DNA of 44,044 bases from Puniceicoccales bacterium. Lineage in GTDB: Bacteria > Verrucomicrobiota > Verrucomicrobiia > Opitutales > UBA953. Position 1 is the stretch's first letter, and every line of letters begins with the position of its first letter. The notes beneath the pieces were generated by a model. That model was not told the DNA's origin. It did not search any database and worked only from the letters and a program-made list of their open reading frames with translations. This document shows, one piece after another, positions 17,273 to 26,249 of the stretch. A program made the translations under genes and the position numbers. The stretch is taken from NCBI GenBank assembly GCA_031269335.1, contig JAISZI010000064.1, forward strand, positions 1-44,044. Reading direction: 5' to 3'.

Positions 17273-17505
17273 ATCCGGGTTGACTTGTGCAACAAAACGC
17301 TTGGCATTGTGAAAGAAGCCAACCTGGATACCGAAATGCAAAACACATTGACATTAAGGGGCTTTGAAAACCCCGGCTTAATCGCGACACCAACACCGAC
17401 CAAAGGGACACGAGCACCCTATCCGCAGACGGCGTATGCCGCCCGAATCCACCGACAGATAGAAAACTCGTGGAACGGGCGGGATTTTGGGGTTTTTCAA
17501 AGTGC
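17273..17505 (+). repeat. Leader module, copy 2
   Basis: Second copy of the module at 15635-15863, again upstream of a HEAT-like repeat gene. Similarity stops around the GGTTTTTCA that in copy 1 starts the membrane segment, so copy 2 was cut off at that point. Confidence 0.8.
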
Positions 17506-17605
17506 CCCGTATTATTTTTTTGGGGAAAATAACAAAAATCGCCCCCTACCCCCTTCGGTTTATCTATGCAGATCCATGCCGACTCAAGGCATTAGAAAAC
17601 TATAA
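17336..17605 (+). pseudogene. Truncated leader fragment of a HEAT-like repeat protein
   Basis: An 89-residue frame (MQNTLTLRGFENPGLIATP...) matching the N terminus of the gene at 15701, with GFENPGLIATPTPTK and AYAARIHRQIENS. After about 55 residues the resemblance ends and the frame runs into unrelated sequence. It is probably a remnant left by recombination between the two loci; expression as a short peptide cannot be excluded. Confidence 0.6.
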
Positions 17606-17630
17606 AATAAACAACTAAAAATTAAAGACT

Positions 17631-19117
17631 ATGGAACTGTCTCTTATCATCGTGGGTTCATTGGCCACCCCCCCAACGGGTCTGACGGTGAGCGCTATGG
17701 ACCGGATTCTTATCATCGTGGGTTTATTGGTGCTTTGGATGTTCGGACGGTGGCTCTTCCCACGCCTTTTTTCCGGGCGGAATGGCACTTACCTTTTATT
17801 AGTCGCATGGTGTGTGGTTACGGTGATTACTTGGAGGATGCTGCACGACAACAATCCAGCTGCTGCCTCTTTGTTCGTCGCATGGAGTTTGATTTCGATG
17901 GTGCTTTTGGGGAATCTTATGATAAAACTCTTTCTATTTGTTCGGAAAAGCGGCGATAGAGTAAAGGCACGTCACGCTATTAAAAAACTGACCGACCAGA
18001 CTTTGCTTGCCGATATTGCGAAAAATGACAGCGAGTGGAAAGTTCGCAAAGCAGCAGTAGAAAGACTCACCGACCAGACTTTGCTTGCCGATATTGCGAA
18101 AAATGACAGCGAGTGGTATGTTCGCTGGGCGGCGGCTTGGAAACTGGCCAACCAGACTGCCCCTACCGATATCGCGCAAAATGACAGCGATCCGAAAGTT
18201 CGCACGGAGGCGGTTGGAGAACGCATCGATCCTGACCAAGATGCACTTATTGATATAGCTAAAAATGACAGCTTGTGGTATGTTCGCTTGTCGGCGATAA
18301 CAAGACTCACCGACCAGAAAGCTCTTGCCGATATCGCTAAAAATGACAGCAGTTGGCATGTTCGCAAGGCGGCAGTTCGGAAACTGACCGACAAGACTTT
18401 GCTTGCCGATATCGCTGAAAATGACAACAGTCCGGAAGTTCGTGCGGAGGCGGTAGAAAAACGCATCAATCCTGACCAAACTGCACCTATTGATCGCAAT
18501 GCGGTGGCGGTAGAAAAACTCACCGACCAGACTTTGCTTGCCGATATCGCTAAAAATGCCAGCGATTGGGAAGTTCGCTTGGCGGCGGTAAAAAAACTCA
18601 CCGACCAGAAAGCTCTTGCCGACGTCGCCAAAAATGATATCTATTTGTCTGTTCGCAAGGCGGCGGTAGAAAAACTCACCGACCAGACTTTGCTTGCCGA
18701 TATTGCTAAAAATGACAGCGAGGGGGAAATTCGCTTGTCGGCGGTAGAAAAACTGACCGACCAGACTTTGCTTGCCGATATTGCCAAAAATGACAGCGAG
18801 GGGGAAGTTCGCAATACGGCAGTAAAAAAACTCACCGACCAGAAAGCTCTTGCCGATATCGCTAAAAATGATAGCGAGTGGAAAGTTCGCTTGTCGGCGG
18901 CAGAAAAACTCACCGATCAGACTTTGCTTGTCGATATCGCTAAAAATGACAGCGAGTGGTATGTTCGCAATGCGGCGGTGTTGATATTGCTAAAAATGAC
19001 AGCGAGGGGGAAGTTCGTGCGGAGGCGGTTGGAAAACTGATTGATCAGAAAGCTCTTGCCGGTATCGCTAAAAACTATTGTCTAACGAGACTTGACGTAG
19101 TAAAGAGAGCGGGTTAA
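17631..19117 (+). CDS. HEAT-like repeat membrane protein, frame disrupted near the 3' end
   Basis: The uninterrupted frame ends at 19040 (469 residues). It has three membrane segments in the first 105 residues (ILIIVGLLVLWMFG, TYLLLVAWCVVTVITW, AWSLISMVLLGNLM) and then about 13 repeats of 26 residues (78 bp), consensus LTDQTLLADIAKNDSEW.VR.AAVEK. One unit near 18480 is shortened to INPDQTAPIDRNAVAVEK. At about 18980 the sequence jumps from the end of one unit into the middle of another out of frame; reading the other frame adds about 1.5 units and ends at TAA 19115-19117, which touches the convergent ATPase stop. Likely a recombination deletion between repeats. Repeat identity at DNA level is high, so array length should be unstable. 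Function unknown. Confidence 0.75.
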
Positions 19118-20343
19118 AAATCGTCCGAGAGCAAAAAATCGCGGATGTTGTAGTGTTTATATCCGTTGTGGCTGAAGTTTGTTTCGTCCATACTGACGAC
19201 GTATTTGGGTTCGTTGTCGGGGATTTTTTCAAACGGGGAAAATTCGCGACGGAGGACTTCTTTGTCGTAAAGAATGTAGCAAACTTGAATGTAGAATTTT
19301 CCTTTTGCGCCGCTGGCGACGAAATCAATTTCTTGTTCGCCGATTTTGCCAACCGTCACGTTGTAGCCCCGCCGGAGCAGTTCTAAATAGACCGCGTTTT
19401 CGAGGAGTTGCCCAATGTCTTCCAGCCCGCGATGCAAGAGCGCATTGCGCAAACCGGTGTCGGCGACGAAGATTTTTTCCTGAAAGTGCAAATGCTTTTT
19501 ACCGGCAAGCCCTTCACGCGGAACTTGGTAAAGAAGGTGCGCCGTCTTTGCGTATTCGATGTAGTTGTAGAGTGTTTCGTTGGAACTGGAACGATACTCG
19601 CTTTTGAGGAACTTGATGATGCTCTTTGCGGAAAAAACATTGCCGATGTTTGAAAAGAAAAAGAGCAGGATGCGTCGCAGCAACTCAATGTCGCGCACCT
19701 CGTAGCGCGAAACAATGTCTTTTGAAACAATGGTCTCGTAGATGTCGAGGAGGTATTCTCGTGCTCTCTCCATCGAAATGGACTCAACATTCAAAAATGG
19801 CATTCCGCCACGCAAGAGGTATAATTCAAAATTGCCCCGTGTGTTCTCAGCCTTATGCACTTCGAGAAATTCGGCATAGGAAAATGGGAGGATTTTGACT
19901 TGGATATAACGCCCGGTGAGATGCGTCGCCAATTCGCCCGAAAGAAGTTTGGCATTGGAACCGGTGATGTAGATGTCGGCATCGAAATCAATCATCAGCG
20001 AGTTGACCATTTTTTCCCATTCGGGAAGGTCTTGGATTTCGTCGAGAAAGACGTGAAATTGTCCCGCACCCGCCTCGACTTTTGCGCGGATGTAATCGAA
20101 CGCGCCTTGACGTGTGAGCGGGAATGGCAGGAGAGCGGAGTCAAAATTGATGTGGATAAACTGCTCCGGCGCGATGCCGTGCTCTACCAACTCGTCCTTG
20201 ATGAGTTCGAGCATCACGGATTTGCCGCTGCGGCGCAGCCCGGTGAGGACTTTGATGAGGTCGCGCCCGATAAACGGGCGAATGCGGCTCAAGTAGAGTT
20301 CGCGCTTGAGGTAGGGCGGGTGTTTGAAGGTGGTCGTGTCCAT
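19114..20343 (-). CDS. AAA ATPase with C-terminal DUF4143 domain
   Basis: ATP-binding protein of unknown cellular role. The 409 residues contain Walker A GLRRSGKS (about 36-43), Walker B FHVFLDEIQ (about 96-104), sensor-like ITGSNAKLLSGELAT, then a winged-helix middle and the DUF4143 nuclease-like end (NAVYLELLRRGYNV, EQEIDFVASG, FYIQVCY). The Lys of the D-x-K core is replaced (YIQVCY instead of an EVK pattern), so nuclease activity is doubtful. A good promoter overlapped by repeated motifs precedes it. It is the first-positioned of three related genes on this strand. Confidence 0.9.
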   Translation of the reverse strand: MDTTTFKHPPYLKRELYLSRIRPFIGRDLIKVLTGLRRSGKSVMLELIKDELVEHGIAPEQFIHINFDSALLPFPLTRQGAFDYIRAKVEAGAGQFHVFLDEIQDLPEWEKMVNSLMIDFDADIYITGSNAKLLSGELATHLTGRYIQVKILPFSYAEFLEVHKAENTRGNFELYLLRGGMPFLNVESISMERAREYLLDIYETIVSKDIVSRYEVRDIELLRRILLFFFSNIGNVFSAKSIIKFLKSEYRSSSNETLYNYIEYAKTAHLLYQVPREGLAGKKHLHFQEKIFVADTGLRNALLHRGLEDIGQLLENAVYLELLRRGYNVTVGKIGEQEIDFVASGAKGKFYIQVCYILYDKEVLRREFSPFEKIPDNEPKYVVSMDETNFSHNGYKHYNIRDFLLSDDF

Positions 20344-20346
20344 AAA

Positions 20347-20446
20347 GGATTACGGTATAGTTGTAGTTTGAGTGAAAATGCAAGTTAGATTTCGCTATGG
20401 CGTAATGTCAACGGCTATTTCTGAAAAGATTTCGATATAGCGTAAT
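20347..20446 (-). promoter_or_regulatory. Promoter with three copies of a GCGTAAT motif
   Basis: Promoter on the minus strand: TTGACA at 20411-20406, 18-base spacer, TAACTT at 20387-20382. The motif TTCGCTATGGCGTAAT (20391-20406) fills the spacer; TTCGATATAGCGTAAT (20431-20446) lies upstream of the -35, 40 bases away; an inverted copy GGATTACGGTATAG (20347-20360) lies in the 5' leader. The arrangement looks like a multi-site operator of the ATPase gene. Confidence 0.55.
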
Positions 20447-20550
20447 CCGTCAGCAACCCCGCTATTTTCAAATGCTTACTGCGTCGCCGCTTGCGTTTCC
20501 TGTCGGCTCGACGCCGGTGAGGACTTGTTTTGCGGTGAGTCCGGAGAGTT

Positions 20551-21436
20551 TCACCGTTGCGGGCTGTGAGAGGTTGCGGGCGGATTGAGGAGCCAGTCAA
20601 CGGCATCGAGCAATTGGATGCCTTCAATGGAGCCGCTGCCGTAATCTGTGCTGATAAGAAATTTCGGGTAATTGTCGTCAATTTTGCGCAACGGCGCGAG
20701 TTCGCGTTCGCGGGTGTCATCGTCTTCGATTGCCCATGCGACTTGATAGTAGGAGCGGTCGCCCGCGCCGTTTTGGACGACGAAATCCACTTCGAGATTG
20801 TCCTGTTTGCCGACCCAGACCTCGCCGTAGTTGCGGCGAAGCAATTCAAAAAAAACAATGTTTTCCAACCGCCGCCCTCTCGACTTTTTTTCGTCGTTGC
20901 CCCCCGTGAGCGCGTCTTTCAAACCGAGGTCTATGGCGTAATACTTTTGCTGTGTTTTGAGCCGTTGTTTTCCCTTGATGTCATAACGGTCGGCGCGATA
21001 GAGCGTGAAAGCGGTGGCAAGGTGTTCGAGGTAGGCGGCGACGGTGTTGTGCGAAATTACCACCTCGCCCTTTTTTCTCCCCGCATTGAACGTGTCGGCA
21101 ATGCTTTTGGGCGACACAAACGAGCCGGTGCTATCGAAGGCGAATTTCGCCACGTTTTCAAAGTTCTCCGAATTGTAGATATGCGCCCGCGTTTTGATGT
21201 CTTTTTGCACGACCGCCTCAAACACTTCGAGCAGGTAGGATTTAACCTGTTCGGGCGCGTTTTTTGAGAGGTTGACTGCTTCCGGCATCGCGGAGTTTTT
21301 CAAGTATTGCAACAAGAGGCGGGAATCGCGCTCATTCGGACTTGCCGACACTCCGCATTCCCGTGATAACCTTGATCAGGTTCGAATCGCGCAACTGGCG
21401 AAGTTTTTCGAGATAGGCGGTTCTTTTGATTTTCAT
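20551..21436 (-). pseudogene. Decayed DUF4143 AAA ATPase
   Basis: The reading frame from ATG 21436 gives MKIKRTAYLEKLRQLRD, NLIKVITGMRSVGKS (Walker A) and stops at once (TGA near 21346). The middle of the ATPase domain, including Walker B and sensor motifs, is missing. The remainder continues in another frame as 266 residues (from about 21351 to 20551): AMPEAVNLSKNAPEQVKSYL, the helical middle, and the DUF4143 end with NLEVDFVV and YYQVAW. A deletion and frameshift after the P-loop explain this. The 3' part could still be translated from an internal start but would lack ATPase activity. Confidence 0.8.
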
Positions 21437-21445
21437 AACAGGCGC

Positions 21446-21474
21446 AAATTAGACAAAACTTTCAAAAAAGTCAA
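21446..21474 (-). promoter_or_regulatory. Promoter of the decayed ATPase gene
   Basis: TTGACT (21474-21469), 17-base spacer, TAATTT (21451-21446). The ATG at 21436 is only about ten bases beyond the -10 box, so the transcript would have almost no leader. A 9-bp hairpin ACAAAACTT/AAGTTTTGT (21453-21481) overlaps the promoter and the stop codon of the gene before it. Confidence 0.5.
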
Positions 21475-22730
21475 GTTTTGTTAAGAATGGCGTTCCACGG
21501 CATCGCAAGCGTGTGCGCATCGAGAGGACGGCAAACGTCGCCGGTATAAACAACCACCGCCGGCGCATTAGCCTCGTTGTAAGTTTTGCGGAAGGCGCGG
21601 ATGCCGCTGAGGTCGTGGACGTCGAGGTTTGTTTTGCATTTCACTTCGACCAGATAACGAACGCCGCCCAAGTCCAGCACGGCGTCCACTTCCGCACCGG
21701 CAATTGTCCGCCAGTGATAACATCCTGGCTTTGCGCTGATTGTGCCAAGTTGTCGGCGCAAACTATTCACGACCCACGTTTCAAACAACGCGCCCTTTAG
21801 CGGCGAGGAGTTGACGGCACGGACGCCGTCAAGGTGCTGCAAAAAACAGACGAGTCCGGTGTCGCTCAAATAGCCCTTGGGTTTACCGGAAAGTCGCTTC
21901 ACTGCATTGCGCGAATACGCTGGTAATTCGCGCCACTGGAATGTCGCCCGTAAGTTGTGAAACCATTTTTTTGCGGTTGCCGGCACGATGCCAATGTCGC
22001 GCCCAAGTTTGGCGAAGTTGACCTCCTGCGCGGTCAGTGCGGAGCACAGAGTGACAAAGTTCACAAAATCCGCCTCGCTGCGAATTTCACCGGGCACGCG
22101 GGCGTCGCGCTCAACGTAGGTTTGAAAATAACTGCCAAGGAGTTCGTGGACGCTGGCGTCGTCGAAGCGTGCCAATTCCGGCATTCCGCCACGCCAAAGT
22201 GCCCGCAGTGCGCCCCCTGACGATTCCGGTAATACTGTGTATTTCAGGCTGTTTGCCACGCCTTTGTCCGCCAGCCAAACATTCAGCCACGGGGTGCGGT
22301 CGCCGATGCCGGCAAGTTCTGGCGCGTCCATAAAGTCCAAGTCCAAAATGGCAACGCGCCCCGCCATACTCTCGCCAACCTCACGCAGCAGCAACGGGTT
22401 CTGCGAACCGGTGATGAAGTATTGTCCGCGCTCGTCCCTCAAATCCATAAAGCGTTTGAGCGTGGAAAACAGTTCCGGCGCGTATTGCGCCTCGTCCAAA
22501 ATGAGCGGCGGCGGGAACGCCTTCAGGAAACCGTCGGGGTCGCTCCGCGCTCCGTGCGTGTCCCTATTCCGCTCAAAGGTAACAAGCGGCACCTCAGGGA
22601 AAACATGCCGCAACAGCGTGGTCTTGCCGCACTGGCGCGGACCGAGCAACATCACGGATTTGAACAATTTTGCGCAGTTCAGGAGCCGTTTCTCGATAAA
22701 ACGTGGTTTGTAAGTGCTTGCGGTTTCCAT
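21471..22730 (-). CDS. AAA ATPase with C-terminal DUF4143 nuclease-like domain
   Basis: Third member of the cluster, 419 residues from the ATG at 22730. It has Walker A GPRQCGKT, Walker B PPLILDEAQYAPELF, the ITGSQNPLLLREV sensor segment, and a DUF4143 end with AEVDAVLDLGG and YLVEVKCK, which keeps the D...E-V-K core of the PD-(D/E)XK fold. Sequence is clearly different from the gene at 19114, so the cluster is not a recent tandem duplication. The 22730 start is preferred over ATG 22757 because a TATAGT -10-like box at 22765-22760 ends just before 22757, and an AAGGA sits 13 bases before 22730. Confidence 0.9.
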   Translation of the reverse strand: METASTYKPRFIEKRLLNCAKLFKSVMLLGPRQCGKTTLLRHVFPEVPLVTFERNRDTHGARSDPDGFLKAFPPPLILDEAQYAPELFSTLKRFMDLRDERGQYFITGSQNPLLLREVGESMAGRVAILDLDFMDAPELAGIGDRTPWLNVWLADKGVANSLKYTVLPESSGGALRALWRGGMPELARFDDASVHELLGSYFQTYVERDARVPGEIRSEADFVNFVTLCSALTAQEVNFAKLGRDIGIVPATAKKWFHNLRATFQWRELPAYSRNAVKRLSGKPKGYLSDTGLVCFLQHLDGVRAVNSSPLKGALFETWVVNSLRRQLGTISAKPGCYHWRTIAGAEVDAVLDLGGVRYLVEVKCKTNLDVHDLSGIRAFRKTYNEANAPAVVVYTGDVCRPLDAHTLAMPWNAILNKT

Positions 22731-22886
22731 AGATTGCTTAGCATCCTTACCAAACATAAACTATACTTCTCTTTCTGCAAGGTATTTTGCAACAAGGAGC
22801 AAGTGCGGCGAGGCGCGACTCCTGTCCTCCGGTCGCCGGTGAGCTGCTTCCTCACCGACGACCCCTATTTTATTCGCACGTTTTGC

Positions 22887-25607
22887 TTATTTTGCTTTTC
22901 CCGTCCATTTGTGGGTGCCGCTAAGAAATTTTTTCGTAGTTCCGGCGTCGTCTGGGAAAATGACTGTGGCGGTGGTATTGACGGGGATTTTGAAGCTCAG
23001 GCTGAAGTCCTTGCTTGATGGGGAGTATTCCCATTCGACGCTGATTTTTCCGTTGATACTTTCGTATTCGCATTTGACAGAAGTGAGGCGTTTTTCTGGG
23101 GCTGGGCGAATAAAGAAGTGGCGGTAGCCCGGATTAGCTGGGTCGAGTTGGATGCCGGCGGCGTGGCGGTATAGCCATTCGCCGACGCTTCCGAGTGCGA
23201 CGTGGTTTAACGAGTTCATTTTAGCCTCGCCGAATTGTCCGTTATTGTAGCCGTTCCAGCGTTCCCAAATAGTAGTTGCTCCTTGGTCGATGGAGAAAAA
23301 CCATGAAGGGAATCTGCGATTAAAAATGAGGTCGTAAGCGATGGTGTAATTTCCGGTTTTTGCGAGCGATTCCATGACCCATGCCGTGCTGTGAATACCG
23401 GCGCTGATATTTCTGCCGCGAGTGACTTTTACAAAGTTCGCGGAAGCGGCGGTTTTCTTTCGGTCATCTTCTGGAAGTAAATCCATGAAGAACGCGAGGC
23501 CGTAGGAGGGTTGGTCATTTTGCCCGACAATGCCGTTGGGGCGCACCCAAGTTTTGTTAAAAGCTTCTTTCACTTCACTGGCGACTTTCGCGTATTTCTT
23601 TGCGTCTTCGGTTTTTCCGAGGACGGCGGCGGCTTTTGCGAGGATATTGGTGGAATAGTAGAAATATCCGGTGGCGAACAAGGTGCTGTCCGTGCTACCG
23701 CCAAGGCGGAGCCAGTCGCCGAAATTATTGCCTCTATACTTGCTCCAGAGGCGGTTTTTTTGCGAACGGGCAAGCCAGCCAACATACTTCTCTATAGCCT
23801 CATAATTTTCTTCGAGGACACGTTTATCGGCATAATTTTCATAGACGCGCCACGGAACAATAACACCGCCGTCTCCCCAACCTGGAGTCTGGCAGAATTT
23901 CATTCTGGAGAGACCGTCGTGAGGAGCGAAGTCCGGGAAGAACTTATCGGAAACCATACTATCGCGGATGTCGCGTGTCCACTTCGTGTAGAAACCTGCC
24001 ATGTCGAGGTTGAAACAGGCGGTCTGTGCGAAAACTTGTGCGTCTGCTGTGTAACCTTCGCGTTCGTCGCGTTGCGGGCAATCCGTCGGAATGGAAAGCA
24101 GATTCCCCCACTGTGTCCAAAGAATGTTTTCCCAGAGTTTATTTAGTTTTTTATCAGAACTCACAAAAGTGCCAACTTGTGGAGAAGATGACGCTACAAC
24201 CCTGCCCGTGAGGGTGTCCTTATCTGGTTGTTGTGTAATACCTTGGACTTGCACGAAGCGGAAGCCGTGATAGGAAAAGCGCGGTTCAAAAACAATTTCT
24301 TTTTCGTCGCCTGACGCGATGTAAACATCGACGGCACGGGCACCGCGCAAGTTATCTTCGTAGAGACCATTTCCCCGCGTCCATTCGGCGTGGCGCAATT
24401 CGATTGTTTTCCCTTTTTCCAGAGCATAAGGCAGGCGCAGCAGGCAACGTCCGGTCATGTTTTGCCCCATGTCAAAAATGTAAGTTTCGTTGCCCGTTTT
24501 ACGAATGTTAATGGGTTTCACTTCACGAATAACTGCGACAGGCTCGTTGCGTTGTGCGACGAGTTTTGCATCTGCCATATAGGCTTGGAGTTTTGGGAAA
24601 ACTACGGGTGCCGTCCACGCGGAAGTATTATAGCCGACTTTCTCCCAGCCGGCGGGGTTTTTGCGCGCGTCGTAAGTTTCTCCTAAAAAGAAAGCGTCGA
24701 ATGTCAACGGGCTGTCTTTAAGATATTTCCACGAGCCGTCCGTGCCAAAAGTGTCGCTGGTGCCGTCCGTGTAACGCACGACGAGGCGGGCGAGCAATTT
24801 ACGGTATTCACTGTTGGGACCATAACCGCCGCGGCGTCCGTTTTGCCAGCGTGCGCCGGAAAACCATCCATCGGCGAGCGCCGCGCCGATAACATTGCCG
24901 CCATTTTGCAAAAGATTAGTGACGTCGTAGGTTTGAAATTGGAGGTGCTTGTCGTAGCGCGTATATTCAGGGGCAAAAATGTTTTTACCCACTTTTTTTC
25001 CATTAATATAAAGTTCATAAATACCCAGTGCCGTAGCGTTGACGTATGCGGCGGCGATTTTTTTTCCTGCGGGAATGCTGATTTCTTTACGCAGCAGCGG
25101 CGATGCTGAAGCTCCACCGAAATAACCGCTGAGCTTTGCGGTGCGTGTCTCCGGTTCGCCGATCCACTGTGCGGGCACCCAGTCAGCGGCAGTCAACGGT
25201 CCCGTCACAAACGTTGCGGCGGACGACCATGCCGACGGCTTATTTTGTTCGTCCCACGCGATCGCACGCCAAAAATACTTGGTATGTGCCTTTAACGCTC
25301 TGCCGGCGTAGGGGATTTGGTTCGTCGCGTTTGTGGCAACGCGCCCCGAATCCCAAATTTCCCGGTCGCCTTCCCAAACTTTGATGCGGTAGGCGGTCTG
25401 ACTTTTGCCATTGGCGGTGGAAGTGAGCACCCAACTGAAACGCGGTGCGGGAATGTCTATTCCCAAGGGCGATTCAAGGTATTCGAGTCGAAGGTTTTCG
25501 ACGGAAATTCCGTCAGTGGCAGCGGCGGAGAGAGGCACCGCAAACCCTCCGCTGGCAAACAAGCTGCAAGAGAACGCCACAAAGGCGCAAGTGAGTTTTT
25601 TTAACAT
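22887..25607 (-). CDS. Secreted alpha-L-rhamnosidase (GH78)
   Basis: Hydrolyses terminal rhamnose from plant polysaccharides such as pectic rhamnogalacturonan or from glycosides. The 906-residue product begins with a signal peptide (MLKKLTCAFVAFSCSLFASGGFAV), followed by a fibronectin-like N-terminal domain (LRLEYLESPLGIDIPAPRFSW), beta-sandwich domains with NGKKVGKNIFAPEYTRYDK, and the (alpha/alpha)6 catalytic domain with PTDCPQRDEREGYTADAQ. In the family this motif is usually DER.GW.GDA; here Tyr and Ala replace Trp and Gly. The start at 25607 is chosen because it begins the signal peptide. It stands alone, with no adjacent sugar transporter. Confidence 0.92.
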   Translation of the reverse strand: MLKKLTCAFVAFSCSLFASGGFAVPLSAAATDGISVENLRLEYLESPLGIDIPAPRFSWVLTSTANGKSQTAYRIKVWEGDREIWDSGRVATNATNQIPYAGRALKAHTKYFWRAIAWDEQNKPSAWSSAATFVTGPLTAADWVPAQWIGEPETRTAKLSGYFGGASASPLLRKEISIPAGKKIAAAYVNATALGIYELYINGKKVGKNIFAPEYTRYDKHLQFQTYDVTNLLQNGGNVIGAALADGWFSGARWQNGRRGGYGPNSEYRKLLARLVVRYTDGTSDTFGTDGSWKYLKDSPLTFDAFFLGETYDARKNPAGWEKVGYNTSAWTAPVVFPKLQAYMADAKLVAQRNEPVAVIREVKPINIRKTGNETYIFDMGQNMTGRCLLRLPYALEKGKTIELRHAEWTRGNGLYEDNLRGARAVDVYIASGDEKEIVFEPRFSYHGFRFVQVQGITQQPDKDTLTGRVVASSSPQVGTFVSSDKKLNKLWENILWTQWGNLLSIPTDCPQRDEREGYTADAQVFAQTACFNLDMAGFYTKWTRDIRDSMVSDKFFPDFAPHDGLSRMKFCQTPGWGDGGVIVPWRVYENYADKRVLEENYEAIEKYVGWLARSQKNRLWSKYRGNNFGDWLRLGGSTDSTLFATGYFYYSTNILAKAAAVLGKTEDAKKYAKVASEVKEAFNKTWVRPNGIVGQNDQPSYGLAFFMDLLPEDDRKKTAASANFVKVTRGRNISAGIHSTAWVMESLAKTGNYTIAYDLIFNRRFPSWFFSIDQGATTIWERWNGYNNGQFGEAKMNSLNHVALGSVGEWLYRHAAGIQLDPANPGYRHFFIRPAPEKRLTSVKCEYESINGKISVEWEYSPSSKDFSLSFKIPVNTTATVIFPDDAGTTKKFLSGTHKWTGKAK

Positions 25608-25747
25608 GATCTTAAAACGAGAGTGTTGTGATTGATTGGCGGCGAGACTACCGCCACGTGGGGCAAGGACACCCTGCCCGCCTGTATGTTCCACAAGGCA
25701 GTGTGTTGGAGACTGTTCTTAACCGTGAACGGGGTGTGCGGCGTGCG

Positions 25748-26122
25748 TTAGATATGCCGCGAGTCATCAGCGTCTTTGGTCGTGTAGCCGGTGTCCTGAC
25801 GCTGGTGGTTGACCTTGTTTTTCTTGCAGTAGGCTTGATAAACGTCCTCCGCGCTCATGCCGAGAACTTGGGCGATTGAGACAAGAAAGTGGAAGAGATC
25901 GACGACTTCGATACGCGCATTTTGCACGTCAAACCGTTGGTAATTCGCCCACCATTTCCACGGCACGGAATCGACGAGTTCGGCAAGTTCCTGCTGCATG
26001 GCGCGGGTGTAATTGAGCACCCAGCGTCCTTTTTCTTCCTCGTTCATAGCGACATCGGTGCTGACGCCGATGCGCTCGTTGAGTGCTGCCTGCATGGTGA
26101 AAATGTGTTCCAGTTTGTCCAT
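25748..26122 (-). CDS. Dimeric dUTPase (all-alpha NTP pyrophosphatase family)
   Basis: Hydrolyses dUTP (and often dUDP) to dUMP, keeping uracil out of DNA. The 124-residue protein starts MDKLEHIFTMQAALNERIG and carries metal ligands Glu45 and Glu48 in QQELAELVDS and Glu72 and Asp75 in IEVVDLFHFLVS, with the WKWW element that marks the dUTPase_2 type rather than MazG. It is divergent from mfd with 127 bases between starts. MazG-like dCTPase is an alternative. Confidence 0.87.
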   Translation of the reverse strand: MDKLEHIFTMQAALNERIGVSTDVAMNEEEKGRWVLNYTRAMQQELAELVDSVPWKWWANYQRFDVQNARIEVVDLFHFLVSIAQVLGMSAEDVYQAYCKKNKVNHQRQDTGYTTKDADDSRHI

Positions 26123-26249
26123 GCCGACAGGGAATTGCGCGGGCGTGTCCGTTCAACGCCTAAAGTTGGGGGCAGCGACGGGCGGACGCGGGTGTTTTGC
26201 AAAAAAGGGTCGCCCCGTAACGGGTGATGCGCAAAAAAGCCGCGCAGGA

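Noticed and set aside
17980-19040. CRISPR array
   Set aside because: The 78-bp units are contiguous, without spacers, and code for 26-residue protein repeats in a single frame.
25650-25700. Small mobile element between the rhamnosidase and dUTPase genes
   Set aside because: The GC-rich stretch has short palindromic pieces but no ends, repeats or coding content that define an element.
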